This document shows positions 6,744-14,342 of a stretch of 20,261 nt of DNA, piece by piece. This stretch comes from DASWIV01 sp036397475 (GTDB lineage: Bacteria > JAJVIF01 > JAPKYR01). A model generated the notes under the pieces. The model did not search any database, was not told the origin of the DNA, and saw only the letters and a list, made by a program, of their open reading frames with translations. The translations under genes were made by a program, and so were the position numbers. Location of the stretch: positions 1 to 20,261 of the forward strand of contig DASWIV010000236.1 in NCBI GenBank assembly GCA_036397475.1, read 5' to 3'. The stretch's first letter is position 1; each line of letters opens with the position of its first letter.

Positions 6744-7388
6744 CTAGCACGGATTGATGCCGAGTATCTCCGCCAGCTCTTCACAATCCACATAACTTTC
6801 CCGAAGTATTTTCGGGGGGGATGAGACTATATCCACAACCGCCGACGCGGGACGTGGAGCTGTCGATTGCCCGAGGATGATCAAATCGACCTTGTGGCGC
6901 CACCATCCGAGCAGGAATGAATGAAGTCCGGTTGGTTTTGTATTATGCGGGTTGGCACTGGTCAACGCCATCGGGCAGCCCAGCTTTTTGACCAGCCCGG
7001 TAACCATGGAAAACGCGGGGACACGAAATCCGATAGTGTCCGATCCACCACCAACCTTCCTGTCAATAACGCCATTGGATTTGAGCACTATTGTAAGGGG
7101 GCCGGGCCAGTACCTGCTGACAAGTTTTTCGCACACCGGGGAAGGATCCGCTGCGTAATTTTTTAAATCGGATCCGTCTGAAAGCATCACGGGCAGGGGA
7201 AGGTCTACTGGACGGCTTTTTAATTCAAATACCTTATCCAGGGCTGCGGGAATATCGACACGGCATCCAATGCCGGGAATCGTGTCGGTGGGAATTACGA
7301 TAACTCCACCGGCGTTCAAAATTTCAGCCGATCTCTCGATCAGTTCCTCATCGGGAAGCTTTCTTTCGAACAGAACCTCAGTTTCCAT
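6744..7388 (-). CDS. tsaC: L-threonylcarbamoyladenylate synthase (TsaC/YrdC family)
   Basis: This 214-residue protein is a YrdC-domain enzyme that makes threonylcarbamoyl-AMP from threonine, bicarbonate and ATP for the t6A37 modification of ANN-reading tRNAs. Characteristic motifs are IPTDTIPGIG (32-41), ELKSRP (55-60), YWPGPLTIVLK (93-103), the GFRVP segment (120-124) and LTSAN (142-146). It lacks the extra C-terminal domain of Sua5. It starts 3 bases after the cdd stop, so translation is probably coupled. In many bacteria a gene of this family neighbours prmC and prfA, which supports the assignment. A non-tRNA YciO-type role is less likely given the full motif set. Confidence 0.92.
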   Translation of the reverse strand: METEVLFERKLPDEELIERSAEILNAGGVIVIPTDTIPGIGCRVDIPAALDKVFELKSRPVDLPLPVMLSDGSDLKNYAADPSPVCEKLVSRYWPGPLTIVLKSNGVIDRKVGGGSDTIGFRVPAFSMVTGLVKKLGCPMALTSANPHNTKPTGLHSFLLGWWRHKVDLIILGQSTAPRPASAVVDIVSSPPKILRESYVDCEELAEILGINPC

Positions 7389-7391
7389 GTC

Positions 7392-7823
7392 TCAGTCCCG
7401 GTTTGCCGGCGGGAGCCTGAACGCTCCTGGCAGAAGATCCACAAGCTTGAATTCCGTATATCTGTCTGTTCCGCCCTCTATCAGAATTATACTCTCTTCC
7501 TCCATAAATTCAGATAAAAACTGAAGGCACATGCCGCATGGACGCAAGTCCGGGTTGGAATCGGCGCCGGCATCTCCACCTGAAATTGCTATCATTGTAA
7601 TCTTATCTTCACCATGCGAAATCGCACTTGCGACCGCAGCCCTCTCAGCGCATATCCCGACAGGATAGCTTGCATTTTCCACATTGCAGCCGAAATAGGT
7701 GACGCCGCTCCCTCCCTTGCAGGCAGCTCCTACGGTGAATTTCGAATAAGGTGCGTGTGATTTTTTTCGCTGGTCTTTCGCTACCTCAATAAGCATTCTT
7801 TCAGTGAATTCTCTGCTTTCCAT
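7392..7823 (-). CDS. cdd: Cytidine deaminase
   Basis: This 143-residue enzyme deaminates cytidine and deoxycytidine to uridine and deoxyuridine in pyrimidine salvage. The zinc site is clear: GICAERAAV (56-64) provides C58 and catalytic E60, and RPCGMCLQFL (94-103) provides C96 and C99. Near the N-terminus, HAPYSKFTVGAA (23-34) and GCNVENASYP (45-54) are typical of homotetrameric small cytidine deaminases, and the length fits. The ATG at 7823 has GGCGG/GGAT upstream and lies 18 bases after prmC. It sits in the prfA-prmC-cdd-tsaC operon, an unusual partner for translation genes, but the family call is secure. Confidence 0.95.
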   Translation of the reverse strand: MESREFTERMLIEVAKDQRKKSHAPYSKFTVGAACKGGSGVTYFGCNVENASYPVGICAERAAVASAISHGEDKITMIAISGGDAGADSNPDLRPCGMCLQFLSEFMEEESIILIEGGTDRYTEFKLVDLLPGAFRLPPANRD

Positions 7824-7841
7824 CAGCTTTATCCGCCGCCT

Positions 7842-8696
7842 TTATGGTTTTACCAGCATTATTCTATCACTGCCCGAGTAATCCGAATAAACCTGGGAGG
7901 TACTCCAGTTGGAGAAAAGCGCTCGCAGGTCCGGGGACAAGGATGGATCTAACTCAAAGATGAGGGCACCATTTTCTTTCAGGTTCCTGTGTGTATTGGC
8001 TTCAAGGAACCTGTACTGGTCCATTCCATCGGTTCCGCCATCGAGCGACAAGTGATTTTCATGGTCCTTGACTTCAGGCATTAAACCAGGGATATCCGCG
8101 GTGGAAACATACGGAGGATTTGCAGTGATAAGATTGAATCGCTCCGTCGTTCCCGCCAGATATTTCCGGATGTCCGTAAGCATAAATGTTGATGACTGCA
8201 AGTCAAATCGGCTTGAATTTTCTTCAGCGCATGAAATCGCGGCAGGATCGATATCCACACCGACTCCTGTTGCCTGCGGACATTCTATCAAGGCTGTAAG
8301 TAAAATATTTCCACTGCCGGTGTATAAATCGAGAATTCGGGGAGCGGATTCTTCTATGGACCTCAGGTATTCAAGTGCCCGCGACGCGAGGATCTCAGTT
8401 TCCGGACGTGGAACGAGTATTCCCGGCTTAACCAGAAATTTCCTGCCGTAGAAATATGTGTACCCGAGAATATGCTGAATCGGCTGGCCGGCGCTGCGTT
8501 TCGAGATGAATTCATCGATCCTTGCCATCTGGCTACCGGTTGGAGCAGGATGTGTCCAGGCGATGATCTGTGTCAGGCTGCATCCAAGAATTTCTTCGAT
8601 AATCCAGCCAGCCTCCATGCGGGAATTTTCAATTCCCGCTCCGGATAGTTTATCCTCAACATAGTCCAGAATTGAGCCGGTGTCCGGGGCATTCAT
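7842..8696 (-). CDS. prmC: Release factor glutamine methyltransferase PrmC
   Basis: PrmC methylates the glutamine of the GGQ motif of peptide chain release factors using S-adenosylmethionine. The N-terminal helical domain ends with QPIQHILGYTYFYGRKF (71-87) and then VPRPETE (95-101). The methyltransferase domain has motif I ILDLYTGSGN (121-130), an acidic D148/D150 loop and the catalytic NPPYV (193-197). The 284-residue length is normal. The ATG at 8696 follows the prfA stop by 13 bases, and its ribosome binding site is weak, so coupling to prfA is likely. Its substrate, RF1, is encoded by the gene just upstream. Confidence 0.96.
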   Translation of the reverse strand: MNAPDTGSILDYVEDKLSGAGIENSRMEAGWIIEEILGCSLTQIIAWTHPAPTGSQMARIDEFISKRSAGQPIQHILGYTYFYGRKFLVKPGILVPRPETEILASRALEYLRSIEESAPRILDLYTGSGNILLTALIECPQATGVGVDIDPAAISCAEENSSRFDLQSSTFMLTDIRKYLAGTTERFNLITANPPYVSTADIPGLMPEVKDHENHLSLDGGTDGMDQYRFLEANTHRNLKENGALIFELDPSLSPDLRALFSNWSTSQVYSDYSGSDRIMLVKP

Positions 8697-8709
8697 AAGG
8701 TTGATTTCT

Positions 8710-9792
8710 CTAATTCACTTCCGCCAGCAACTCGGCTTCGCGCGCCATGTTCAGCTGGTCGATCAACGGATCGAGATCGCCTTCAATAAATTTCTGAAGC
8801 GACTGATCCATATGAATTCTATGGTCGGTTACACGGTTCTGTGGCCAGTTATATGTACGAATTTTCGCCGAGCGATCTCCAGTGGTCACCTGGCTGCGAC
8901 GTTCGTCACGCATCTGTTCATTCCGCTGCGCTTCCTCGCGTTCGAGAAGGTAAGCGCGCAGGAGCAGCATCGCTTTTTCCTTGTTCTGATGCTGCGATCT
9001 CTGGTCCTGGCAGGAGACAATCAATCCGGTCGGAAAATGTGTGATACGGATAGCCGAGTCGGTCTTATTGACATGCTGTCCGCCCGCGGATGAAGCCCTG
9101 AATGTGTCTATGCGGATGTCATTTTCATCTATCTGTACCTCGACCTGATCTGGCTCAACGAGAACTGCAACTGTCGCGGCCGATGTATGAATCCGCCCTC
9201 CCGACTCCGTCACCGGCACACGCTGTACGCGGTGAGTTCCGCCTTCAAACTTCAGCCGTGAATAAGCGCCTCTTCCCTTAACTTCGCAGATAATTTCCTT
9301 GAATCCGTTGATGCCCTGCAGATCGGTCGAAGAGATAATTGATATTTTCCAGCCGCGAGTTTCGGCGTAACGTGAATACATCCTGAAAAGGTCTCCAGCG
9401 AAGATCGCTGCCTCGTCGCCCCCTGTTCCAGCCCGGATCTCAATGATTACGTCTTTCTCGTCGCGATGGTCTTTAGGAACCAGCGCCCTGCGGATATTTT
9501 CCCTGATCGCATCGAGTTCTTCTTTTTTGGCGGTTAGTTCCTCTTCCGCCAACTCCCTTAATTCTTCATCGACCCCGTCGCCACCCTTTGTCATTTCCGC
9601 AAGGTCGATTATTTCCTGCTCGGTGTCCCGTAAGCTCCTGACAAGCTCTACGATTCCCGATAACTCTTTATGCTCAACACCCAGGTCGCGCAGGCGGTTA
9701 TGGTCAGACATCAGCTCAGGACTGGCAAGCTCCTTCTCGACTTCCATAAATCTGGTTTCGATTTTTTCCAGTTTTTCTATTAAATTGTCCAT
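8710..9792 (-). CDS. prfA: Peptide chain release factor 1
   Basis: This 360-residue protein is class I release factor RF1, which reads UAA and UAG stop codons. The recognition motif is PVT at 193-195 (RVPVTESGGRIHTSAATVAV), equivalent to the PxT of RF1 rather than the SPF of RF2. The peptidyl-hydrolysis motif AGGQHVNKTDSAIRITH has GGQ at 237-239. N-terminal coiled-coil helices and ERAGTGGDEAA-like residues (IRAGTGGDEAAIFAGDLF, 119-136) agree with the family. The ATG at 9792 lacks a strong Shine-Dalgarno. It leads the prfA-prmC-cdd-tsaC operon, and a TATAAT box lies about 22 bases upstream. Confidence 0.97.
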   Translation of the reverse strand: MDNLIEKLEKIETRFMEVEKELASPELMSDHNRLRDLGVEHKELSGIVELVRSLRDTEQEIIDLAEMTKGGDGVDEELRELAEEELTAKKEELDAIRENIRRALVPKDHRDEKDVIIEIRAGTGGDEAAIFAGDLFRMYSRYAETRGWKISIISSTDLQGINGFKEIICEVKGRGAYSRLKFEGGTHRVQRVPVTESGGRIHTSAATVAVLVEPDQVEVQIDENDIRIDTFRASSAGGQHVNKTDSAIRITHFPTGLIVSCQDQRSQHQNKEKAMLLLRAYLLEREEAQRNEQMRDERRSQVTTGDRSAKIRTYNWPQNRVTDHRIHMDQSLQKFIEGDLDPLIDQLNMAREAELLAEVN

Positions 9793-9813
9793 TTCGGTTC
9801 ACTTCAGGCTACG

Positions 9814-9842
9814 ATTATACACGCGAATGCGCGATTTGTTTT
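9814..9842 (-). promoter_or_regulatory. Candidate promoter for prfA operon
   Basis: On the minus strand a perfect -10 TATAAT occupies 9814-9819. The best -35 at 17-base spacing is AAAACA (9837-9842), only a partial match. The spacer holds the inverted repeat CGCG-AATG-CGCG (9822-9833), which might be an operator or chance. The predicted leader is about 15 bases. Confidence 0.5.
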
Positions 9843-9928
9843 AATATTGTCCCTGAATGCAGGTTAAAATTTCGATCATGGGCAAAAACAGCATAATTCC
9901 CGAAGAACTACAGAGAATGGAGAAGTCC

Positions 9929-10348
9929 ATGAAGGGTGGCTATGTGCTTGAATTCTACCTGTTGAATGGTTCGCGTCTCAAGGTTGGAAAACTCGGAAAG
10001 TTTTATCTGGAGGAGGGATACTATTATTATGCAGGTTCCGCAATGGGTGGATTGAGGGGGCGTTTATCAAGGCATTTATCCGACAAAGTCAATCTGTACT
10101 GGCATATCGACTATTTTACAGACACTCATCCGGTTAACCGCCTGTGGTACATGATCAGCGAGACAAAAATTGAAAGCAGGATAGCGGATATGCTCGGACA
10201 AATAGCAGAACCGTCCATTCCCGGATTTGGTTGCGGAGATTCCCCCGATGCGGTCTCTCACCTGTTTTATTCTAAAAATCCTCTAAAACTTAATCGCCAT
10301 TTATTAGAATTTAAAAATGCCCTGGAAGTGAAAATTTCCATGAAATAA
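9929..10348 (+). CDS. DUF123 / Uri-type GIY-YIG-like nuclease-family protein
   Basis: This matches the DUF123 family (COG1833, annotated as Uri superfamily endonucleases), a distant GIY-YIG relative found as small free-standing proteins. Visible features from M1 at 9929 are KGGYVLEFYLL, YYYYAGSAMGGLRGRLSRHL (31-50, equivalent to the GIY...YxGSA...R..RH core), the YWHIDYF segment (57-63) and GFGCGDS...SHLFY near 99-114. The start at 9929 is chosen because GGAG lies 6 bases before it and family members start close to this point. The open frame extends upstream, with ATGs at 9857 (163 residues in all), 9878 and 9917. Nuclease activity has not been clearly shown for this family, so the biochemical role is uncertain. 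A terminator follows. Confidence 0.85.
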   Translation: MKGGYVLEFYLLNGSRLKVGKLGKFYLEEGYYYYAGSAMGGLRGRLSRHLSDKVNLYWHIDYFTDTHPVNRLWYMISETKIESRIADMLGQIAEPSIPGFGCGDSPDAVSHLFYSKNPLKLNRHLLEFKNALEVKISMK

Positions 10349-10419
10349 CTCCAATTTTCTATGAAAGTATTTCCGCCAGTATCTAACCTATTAGAAAACG
10401 CGGATAGAATGACCCTCTG

Positions 10420-10455
10420 AAATGCCCTCCCTTCAAACGGGGGGTGTTTCTTTTT
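10420..10455 (+). terminator. Terminator after the DUF123 gene
   Basis: An 11-bp stem AAATGCCCTCC/GGGGGGTGTTT (10420-10430 with 10439-10449), including three G-T wobbles, has an 8-base loop and is followed by CTTTTT. It lies about 70 bases after the DUF123 stop and just before the next promoter. Confidence 0.75.
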
Positions 10456-10484
10456 CAGGCTAAATGCACTGTTAACAGGGGCTG

Positions 10485-10493
10485 TGGTAAAAT
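10485..10493 (+). promoter_or_regulatory. Extended -10 promoter directly before the hotdog gene
   Basis: The sequence TGG-TAAAAT is an extended -10 (TGnTAAAAT). A weak -35 (TGCACT) lies 17 bases upstream. The expected start of transcription, about 7 bases after the -10, coincides with the ATG at 10500. Confidence 0.45.
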
Positions 10494-10499
10494 TGGCGA

Positions 10500-10961
10500 A
10501 TGCACGATGGTTCAGAAATTGTCCGGAAAGGTAACCTGGTTTCCTTTGAGAACGATTCGTGTTTTGTCTGCGGGGGTAATAACCCGATCGGACTTCACCT
10601 GCATTTTTACTATGACAGGGATACCAGATCTGCTTCATCGTCGGTTACATTCAAGCCGGAGCATGTCGGGTGGGACGATGTTGTTCATGGGGGAATACTG
10701 GCGTCGGTGCTCGACGATGTAATGGCTCATTCGCTGTTTACCCTGGATTTCCTGGGAATAACAACCAGGATAAATGTAACCTACCGGGAAGCGGTAAGGG
10801 TCGGGGAACTTGTTTACCTGGAAGGAACAGTCGGCAGGATCGGAAGCCGGACCGGAGACGTCAGCGGAAGTATTTATGCGGTTGGCGAGACAGGTGAGAA
10901 AATAATTAAATGTGAAGCTGAAGGCACGTACTTCCTGGACAGGCAGAATAAAAATCAATGA
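10500..10961 (+). CDS. Hotdog-fold thioesterase (PaaI-like)
   Basis: This 153-residue protein is a hotdog-fold acyl-CoA thioesterase. The early CFVCGGNNPIGLHLHF (21-36) is a pattern common in PaaI-related hotdog proteins, and WDDVVHGGILASVLDDVMAH (58-77) is the HGG segment with the acidic residues expected on the central helix. The C-terminal strands (GELVYLEGTVGRIGSRTGDV) complete the fold. The acyl substrate cannot be predicted. The ATG at 10500 has no Shine-Dalgarno and lies where transcription from the extended -10 should begin, so it may be leaderless. The next gene starts 24 bases after its stop, indicating co-transcription. Confidence 0.88.
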   Translation: MHDGSEIVRKGNLVSFENDSCFVCGGNNPIGLHLHFYYDRDTRSASSSVTFKPEHVGWDDVVHGGILASVLDDVMAHSLFTLDFLGITTRINVTYREAVRVGELVYLEGTVGRIGSRTGDVSGSIYAVGETGEKIIKCEAEGTYFLDRQNKNQ

Positions 10962-10985
10962 TTGAGATACTGGATAGTGGTAAAT

Positions 10986-11771
10986 ATGCTTAAAGGACCA
11001 ATAGTTCTGATAACAGATTTTGGGTTGTCAGATCCGTTCATGGGACAGATGAAATGCGTCATCGAGGGAATTTCCCCCGGTGCAAGGGTGATCGATCTGA
11101 CTCATGATGTCCCTCCCCAGAATATCGAGATTGGAGGATTCTACATCAAAAGCTCGCTCGGTTACTTTCCCGAGGAGTCCATCATTGTAGGAGTTGTAGA
11201 CCCGGGTGTAGGAACAGACAGGAAGGGTATGCTGCTTAACGCTGACGGAATTTATTATGTCGGACCTGATAATGGCCTGTTTTTTTCAATATTCAAAACA
11301 TCCAAAGAATGGAAAGCGGTCAGCCTGGAAAACAAGAAATATATGCTTGCCGATGTAAGCAATACTTTCCATGGCAGGGATATTTTCTCACCTGTGGCAG
11401 CCCACCTCAGGAACGGAGTCCGGATGGATGAATTTGGCTCTAAGATAGAATCACCTGTAGAAATGAAACTTGTCGAACCAGTGGTGACATCCGAGCGGAT
11501 TACCGGCAGGGTAATAAATGTAGACAGGTTTGGGAATCTCTGGACGAATATTACACACTCGATGCTCGCTCCCGGCCTTGACATGATATTTATAATCAGG
11601 GATGCCCAGATTTCAGGGATATCGAAAACCTACGGCGATGGGCATGAACCGGGAGATCCGATTGCCATAATCAACTCCTTCGGCCTCCTGGAGATCGCGG
11701 TGCCCAACTGGGATGCATCATCCATTCTCGACGCTACCGCGGGCGACACGGTAGAAGTTTTTCTCAAATAA
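10986..11771 (+). CDS. SAM hydroxide adenosyltransferase (DUF62 family)
   Basis: From the ATG at 10986 this 261-residue protein matches the DUF62/SAM hydroxide adenosyltransferase family, which hydrolyses S-adenosylmethionine to adenosine and methionine and is related to fluorinase and chlorinase. The N-terminal IVLITDFGLSDPFMGQMK (6-23) is diagnostic. The D-R-H triad can be read as D72 and R79 in VVDPGVGTDRKG and H129 in FHGRDIFSPVAAHL. A C-terminal beta-barrel domain begins near GRVINVDRFGNLWTN. The open frame reaches a TTG at 10962, adding 8 residues, but the ATG fits the family better. It is probably co-transcribed with the hotdog gene. The physiological role of the family is unclear. Confidence 0.93.
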   Translation: MLKGPIVLITDFGLSDPFMGQMKCVIEGISPGARVIDLTHDVPPQNIEIGGFYIKSSLGYFPEESIIVGVVDPGVGTDRKGMLLNADGIYYVGPDNGLFFSIFKTSKEWKAVSLENKKYMLADVSNTFHGRDIFSPVAAHLRNGVRMDEFGSKIESPVEMKLVEPVVTSERITGRVINVDRFGNLWTNITHSMLAPGLDMIFIIRDAQISGISKTYGDGHEPGDPIAIINSFGLLEIAVPNWDASSILDATAGDTVEVFLK

Positions 11772-11805
11772 CCCAAAATTTTTGTCAGTATTCGGCTGTT
11801 TCATA

Positions 11806-11831
11806 CGTACTAATTATGTACGGCGATAATT
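11806..11831 (+). promoter_or_regulatory. Overlapping inverted repeats upstream of comF
   Basis: Two perfect inverted repeats overlap: CGTAC-N7-GTACG (11806-11822) and AATTAT-N8-ATAATT (11812-11831). They cannot form together, so the RNA could take either of two small folds, or the DNA could be a protein operator. They lie 31-56 bases before the comF ATG. No clear promoter can be fixed next to them. Confidence 0.35.
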
Positions 11832-11861
11832 GTCGTGCAAATTTGAGAGGACCGGATATCA

Positions 11862-12623
11862 ATGTTGCTTGAACCGATCAGCCTGCTGAAAGATGGATTC
11901 AGGGGAGCGCTGAGCCTCTTGTTTCCTTCCAGATGCGCCGGATGCGACAAAATCGACGCCCCCATCCTTTGCATGGAGTGTGTCAACGCCCTGGAAAGGA
12001 TCGGTGAAACCGCAGTATGTTTACGCTGCGGCGAACCCGAAAGTAGTGGGAACCGTTTTCACACGAAATGCAGGAATTGTCGTGAAGCATCGCCAGATTA
12101 CTGCCAGGCGCGATCGGCGTACATTTACTCCGGTCCTCTCTCCGGCGCTATTACACAATGGAAATATCGAGGGGCGGAAGATGCGGGGAATTTTCTGTCT
12201 GCGCTCCTTGTCGACTGGATCGCGTCCCATGCCCCGAAATGGTGGGAGGAAACGGATGTCCTCATACCGGTACCTCATCACCCGGAAACAATCAAAAGCA
12301 GGGGCTTTTCACCGCCAGAGCAAATGAGTTTAATAATTGGAAGGTATTTTAATAAACCTGTATTGCCTCGAATCATATTTAAAACTATTCAAACCGCATC
12401 TCAAATGTCACTGGACTCCAATCACAGGATGTCCAATATCAGTGGATCGATGCGCATTTTTGACGACTCGCTGATTGAGGGAAAATCGTGCGTAATTATC
12501 GACGATGTTATGACAACCGGAGCGACCATTAATGAATGTGCGAAGGTTCTTAAGAAGGCTGGAGCCGCCGGAATATACGGATTAACACTGGCAAGACAGT
12601 CGGCTTACATCACCCGCCACTGA
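11862..12623 (+). CDS. comF: ComF-family phosphoribosyltransferase-like protein
   Basis: This 253-residue protein has the ComF layout: N-terminal zinc-binding Cys pairs (C25/C28, C37/C40, C53/C56, C70/C73), then a type I phosphoribosyltransferase domain. The latter carries LIPVPHHPETIKSRGFSPPE (134-153) and the PRPP loop VIIDDVMTTGATI (211-223). ComF proteins take part in uptake or processing of transforming DNA in competent bacteria, but many non-competent bacteria also encode one, so competence cannot be concluded. The ATG at 11862 has GAGAGGA about 10-13 bases upstream. No other competence gene is in the window. It may be co-transcribed with the DUF62 gene 90 bases upstream. Confidence 0.92.
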   Translation: MLLEPISLLKDGFRGALSLLFPSRCAGCDKIDAPILCMECVNALERIGETAVCLRCGEPESSGNRFHTKCRNCREASPDYCQARSAYIYSGPLSGAITQWKYRGAEDAGNFLSALLVDWIASHAPKWWEETDVLIPVPHHPETIKSRGFSPPEQMSLIIGRYFNKPVLPRIIFKTIQTASQMSLDSNHRMSNISGSMRIFDDSLIEGKSCVIIDDVMTTGATINECAKVLKKAGAAGIYGLTLARQSAYITRH

Positions 12624-12750
12624 ATATAGAAAAAATAAAATACGGATTTACTTTAAGCCTCATTAATTTTGATAACGAAGTCGGCCATATTTCATCCTGA
12701 TATTACTGTTACAGGGCCATTGCCATGCGCAAGGGCACGGAGGTCATAAC

Positions 12751-14280
12751 ATGACTGATTTTATCGAGAACGCAGAGACAACAATGGAGACGGACAAGAA
12801 GCCGGATTGGGAAGGAAAGTCGTTTCCTGTCGGGGTAGACCAGCTGACTCTTGAAAGAGAACTTCTTGGTGTTTTCCTTAAGAAGCCGAGTGTCGACCTG
12901 GCAAGGATGCTTAAGGAATTCGGACCACCAGTGGTCACATATACATCGCGGCACAGGCCGGTTATCCAGGCGGCATTCGATTGCCTGATCTCGGGCGATG
13001 AAATTGACGCATCGTCCATACAGCGTCGGATGGAAGAAAATGGAGTGTGGCAGTCTTTCGGGGCGAATGAATACTGGTCGGAGCTCTCCACGAGCAGTGA
13101 GCTGACCGCAGAGGAATTTCCGACACTTGTCCATTCCCTCAGGGATTACCATACAAGGGAACAATTCAGGCACACACTGGAACTTGCACTTGGAATGGTT
13201 AAGGACGGCCGTCGCGACCCAAAATCGATCGTTAATTTCGTACAGGAAGAAATTGCGAAGTCAGGCGACGTATCATCGGACAGGCCCCAGTCTGTTTCTG
13301 AAATAATGCACAATATCCATGCCGAGACCGAAAAGGGTTTAAAATCCAGTTTCCAGACATATGAAACAGGTTTCGATGTTCTCGACAAAACCATATCAGG
13401 CGCAGGAGCTAAAGAGCTGATTCTTATCGGTGGAGCGCAGGGTGTCGGAAAAACAATCATGGCGATGCAGATGGCTAGAAACATTGCCCACAAGAAGGCC
13501 GCGCACTGCCTTTATATTTGTTACGAGCATGACACATCATACCTTTTCAAGAGGCTGATCCCTCTCGAGAGCATAAATCCGGTCGGAGTAACACCATTTG
13601 ACCATGGTTTGACTGAGAGGGACGTTATCGAGGGTATTACACTTGCCAGCGATGGCAAGATCGGTTTCTCGGACCTGTTGAGGAACTCCCACAGGGGCAA
13701 AATGGTCCTGCAGAAACTCGATGAATATAAGGACTACCTGCACTTCTACAAGGGAAACTCTATCAAGACCACCATCCAGTCAATCCGAAGTATGGTTCTG
13801 GAAGCGAAGGCGAATTACGGAAATGTAGTTTTGTTCATCGACTACCTTCAGAAAGTTCCGGTATTTCCCGAACCCACAACCGAGGATGACAAGATCACAT
13901 TTATTACACAGGGTCTCAAGGACCTTGCATTATCGACAGAAATACCGATCTTCGCGGTTGTCGCGGCTGACAGGGAAGGTTTGAAGGCAAAAAGGCTTCA
14001 TATATTCCACCTGAGAGGCTCATCCGCGATCGACTACGAAGCCGACATCTGCCTGATCCTGAACGATAAATCAAAGATCATTTCAAAGCAGAATGTCATC
14101 TATAACCCATCGAAAATGAAGGAATTCGAGCAGTGGGTAATCTGCACGGTCGAGAAAAACCGTACCGGGCAGAAGATGGTTGAGATCGAGCACAAGAAAC
14201 ATTTCAAGTACTTCTGTTTCGACCCCAAGGGACGGCTGGTACAGGAAACCCTGATCGACGAGAAGATCTACAACGAATAA
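12751..14280 (+). CDS. Divergent DnaB-type helicase
   Basis: This 509-residue protein has the DnaB architecture: a DnaB N-terminal domain (about 30-140), a linker, and a RecA-like ATPase domain (about 200-505). Walker A is GGAQGVGKT (227-235), a catalytic-glutamate candidate is E259 in YICYEHD, Walker B is LFIDYLQ (361-367), and LRGSSAIDYEADICLIL (421-437) and EKNRTGQ (468-474) match the late DnaB motifs. The usual SQLNR-like motif after Walker B reads VVAADREGL (403-411), which is unusual. It may be a replicative helicase of a divergent lineage or a second DnaB homologue; the window cannot decide. The start is secure: GGAGGT lies 6 bases before the ATG. A strong terminator follows. Confidence 0.87.
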   Translation: MTDFIENAETTMETDKKPDWEGKSFPVGVDQLTLERELLGVFLKKPSVDLARMLKEFGPPVVTYTSRHRPVIQAAFDCLISGDEIDASSIQRRMEENGVWQSFGANEYWSELSTSSELTAEEFPTLVHSLRDYHTREQFRHTLELALGMVKDGRRDPKSIVNFVQEEIAKSGDVSSDRPQSVSEIMHNIHAETEKGLKSSFQTYETGFDVLDKTISGAGAKELILIGGAQGVGKTIMAMQMARNIAHKKAAHCLYICYEHDTSYLFKRLIPLESINPVGVTPFDHGLTERDVIEGITLASDGKIGFSDLLRNSHRGKMVLQKLDEYKDYLHFYKGNSIKTTIQSIRSMVLEAKANYGNVVLFIDYLQKVPVFPEPTTEDDKITFITQGLKDLALSTEIPIFAVVAADREGLKAKRLHIFHLRGSSAIDYEADICLILNDKSKIISKQNVIYNPSKMKEFEQWVICTVEKNRTGQKMVEIEHKKHFKYFCFDPKGRLVQETLIDEKIYNE

Positions 14281-14283
14281 ACA

Positions 14284-14326
14284 GAAAAAAGCCCGGCATC
14301 AAAGCCGGGCTCAATTTTATCTTTTT
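14284..14326. terminator. Strong bidirectional terminator between dnaB-like gene and lipoprotein gene
   Basis: An 8-bp stem AGCCCGGC/GCCGGGCT (14290-14297 with 14304-14311) with loop ATCAAA. On the minus strand it is followed at once by six U, ideal for the lipoprotein gene; on the + strand a looser T-rich tail (CAATTTTATCTTTTT) serves the helicase gene. Confidence 0.9.
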
Positions 14327-14342
14327 GCAGGGCAGGGAAGGC

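Noticed and set aside
9857..10348. GIY-YIG-like gene as a homing endonuclease or mobile element
   Set aside because: It is a free-standing DUF123 protein with no intron, intein, repeats or split host gene around it.
9857..14280. Defence or competence island built around the Uri-like gene, comF and the DnaB-like helicase
   Set aside because: The genes are separated by housekeeping-type genes and terminators, and there is no toxin, methyltransferase, nuclease pair or repeat that would support a joint system.
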